A DNA stretch of 64,000 nucleotides from Pseudoalteromonas distincta (GTDB lineage: Bacteria; Pseudomonadota; Gammaproteobacteria; Enterobacterales; Alteromonadaceae), in the NCBI RefSeq assembly GCF_000814675.1, contig NZ_JWIG01000005.1:1-64000 (forward strand), read 5' to 3'. Positions 63,741 to 64,000 of this stretch are shown piece after piece. Under the pieces are notes generated by a model. The model saw nothing but the letters and a program-made list of their open reading frames with translations. It was not told the DNA's origin and searched no databases. The first letter of the stretch is position 1, and every line of letters starts with the position of its first letter. The translations under genes and the position numbers were made by a program.

Positions 63741-64000
63741 ATGGCAGCTTTGCCTAGGCAAAAAAAACTACCCGGATTTAAAATAGTCTATAGTTTGGCT
63801 TTATCAGCATTATTTATTGTCATTTTGCTATTTTACATGGAAGTAATTAACGAAAAACCTTTATTGCATCAGTTTTTATATTTGTTTGGATTATCTTCTT
63901 TAGGAGTGGTTATTGAATGGCTATCTACAAATAATAAGCAATCACAAGTTATTGATATTGCCAATGGTGAATTTAAATTACTTGGTATAAATATAAAGGT
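63741..64000 (+). CDS. partial two-helix membrane protein, truncated by the window end
   Basis: An ATG at 63741 with TTAGGAT upstream opens a frame that is still open at the window end (86 codons seen). It starts 15 bases after the RDD stop. Two hydrophobic helices (about 16-35 and 46-63) precede a polar segment (ANGEFKLLGINIK). No family is recognised. It is likely co-transcribed with the RDD gene. Confidence 0.65.
   Translation, partial: MAALPRQKKLPGFKIVYSLALSALFIVILLFYMEVINEKPLLHQFLYLFGLSSLGVVIEWLSTNNKQSQVIDIANGEFKLLGINIK

Overview
The window looks like the chromosome of a marine gammaproteobacterium, most likely Pseudoalteromonas or a close Alteromonadales relative. The sequence is AT-rich. 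The rRNA is gammaproteobacterial, and the gene content is typical of that group: TonB-dependent receptors, c-di-GMP enzymes, an ArsJ-type arsenic operon and a purine-degradation island. The genus call is an inference from gene content and rRNA style; no database was searched.

Layout. 1-1590: the 3' end of a 23S rRNA gene, an intact 5S gene, and then an unusual run of decayed 5S-derived tandem units, each closed by its own hairpin terminator. 1833-10872: an ICMT-like membrane methyltransferase; a reverse-strand trio (TonB-type receptor, YfiR-like periplasmic protein, GGDEF-EAL enzyme); a PAS-GGDEF diguanylate cyclase; an oxidoreductase remnant; and a kelch protein translationally coupled to a cysteine-free Sir2 protein. 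10994-11791: a two-receiver response regulator. 11849-18603: a sucrose (csc) locus with permease, LacI-type repressor, GH32 hydrolase and TonB receptor, and matching operators before the hydrolase and the receptor. 18695-21616: argO/argP and a secreted M20 peptidase. 22036-23860: a small cluster of short orphan genes separated by attC-like sites, read here as integron cassettes without an integrase in view. 23981-30463: an SDR enzyme, a DUF4382 lipoprotein, an MscS channel, AstB, an unlisted 39-residue small ORF, an MRJP-like secreted protein and OhrR. 30587-37986: Ohr, the arsR-gapdh-arsJ operon, a chemoreceptor, a TetR/AhpD-like pair with twin operators, and a secreted DUF1579-like protein. 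38038-46705: DUF1294 and DUF6795-like proteins, a zinc-ribbon rhomboid protease, SoxR with a consensus SoxR box beside a flavin reductase, DsrE and SGNH proteins, a CSS-EAL phosphodiesterase, and a VpsT/CsgD-like regulator. 46788-62992: a purine import and breakdown island. It holds guanine deaminase, xanthine dehydrogenase with XdhC, urate hydroxylase, HIU hydrolase, OHCU decarboxylase and allantoinase on the reverse strand. Divergent to these are a BMP-type ABC importer, an NCS2 permease and a Tsx-like porin. 63130-64000: an RDD membrane protein and a truncated membrane gene.

How the parts work together. The purine island runs from outer-membrane entry (Tsx) through inner-membrane uptake (ABC, NCS2) to allantoate, with a perfect palindrome in the divergent promoter region as a candidate operator. 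The csc locus is similarly self-contained from outer membrane to hydrolysis. Four c-di-GMP-linked proteins and a regulator carrying a WFTR c-di-GMP-binding motif suggest biofilm or surface signalling.

The least expected structures are a family of about 160-bp imperfect palindromes (two full copies, one 58-bp deleted copy) whose ends supply the last codons and stop codons of two unrelated genes; the attC-like cassette cluster; the decayed 5S array; and the zinc-site-less Sir2 protein.
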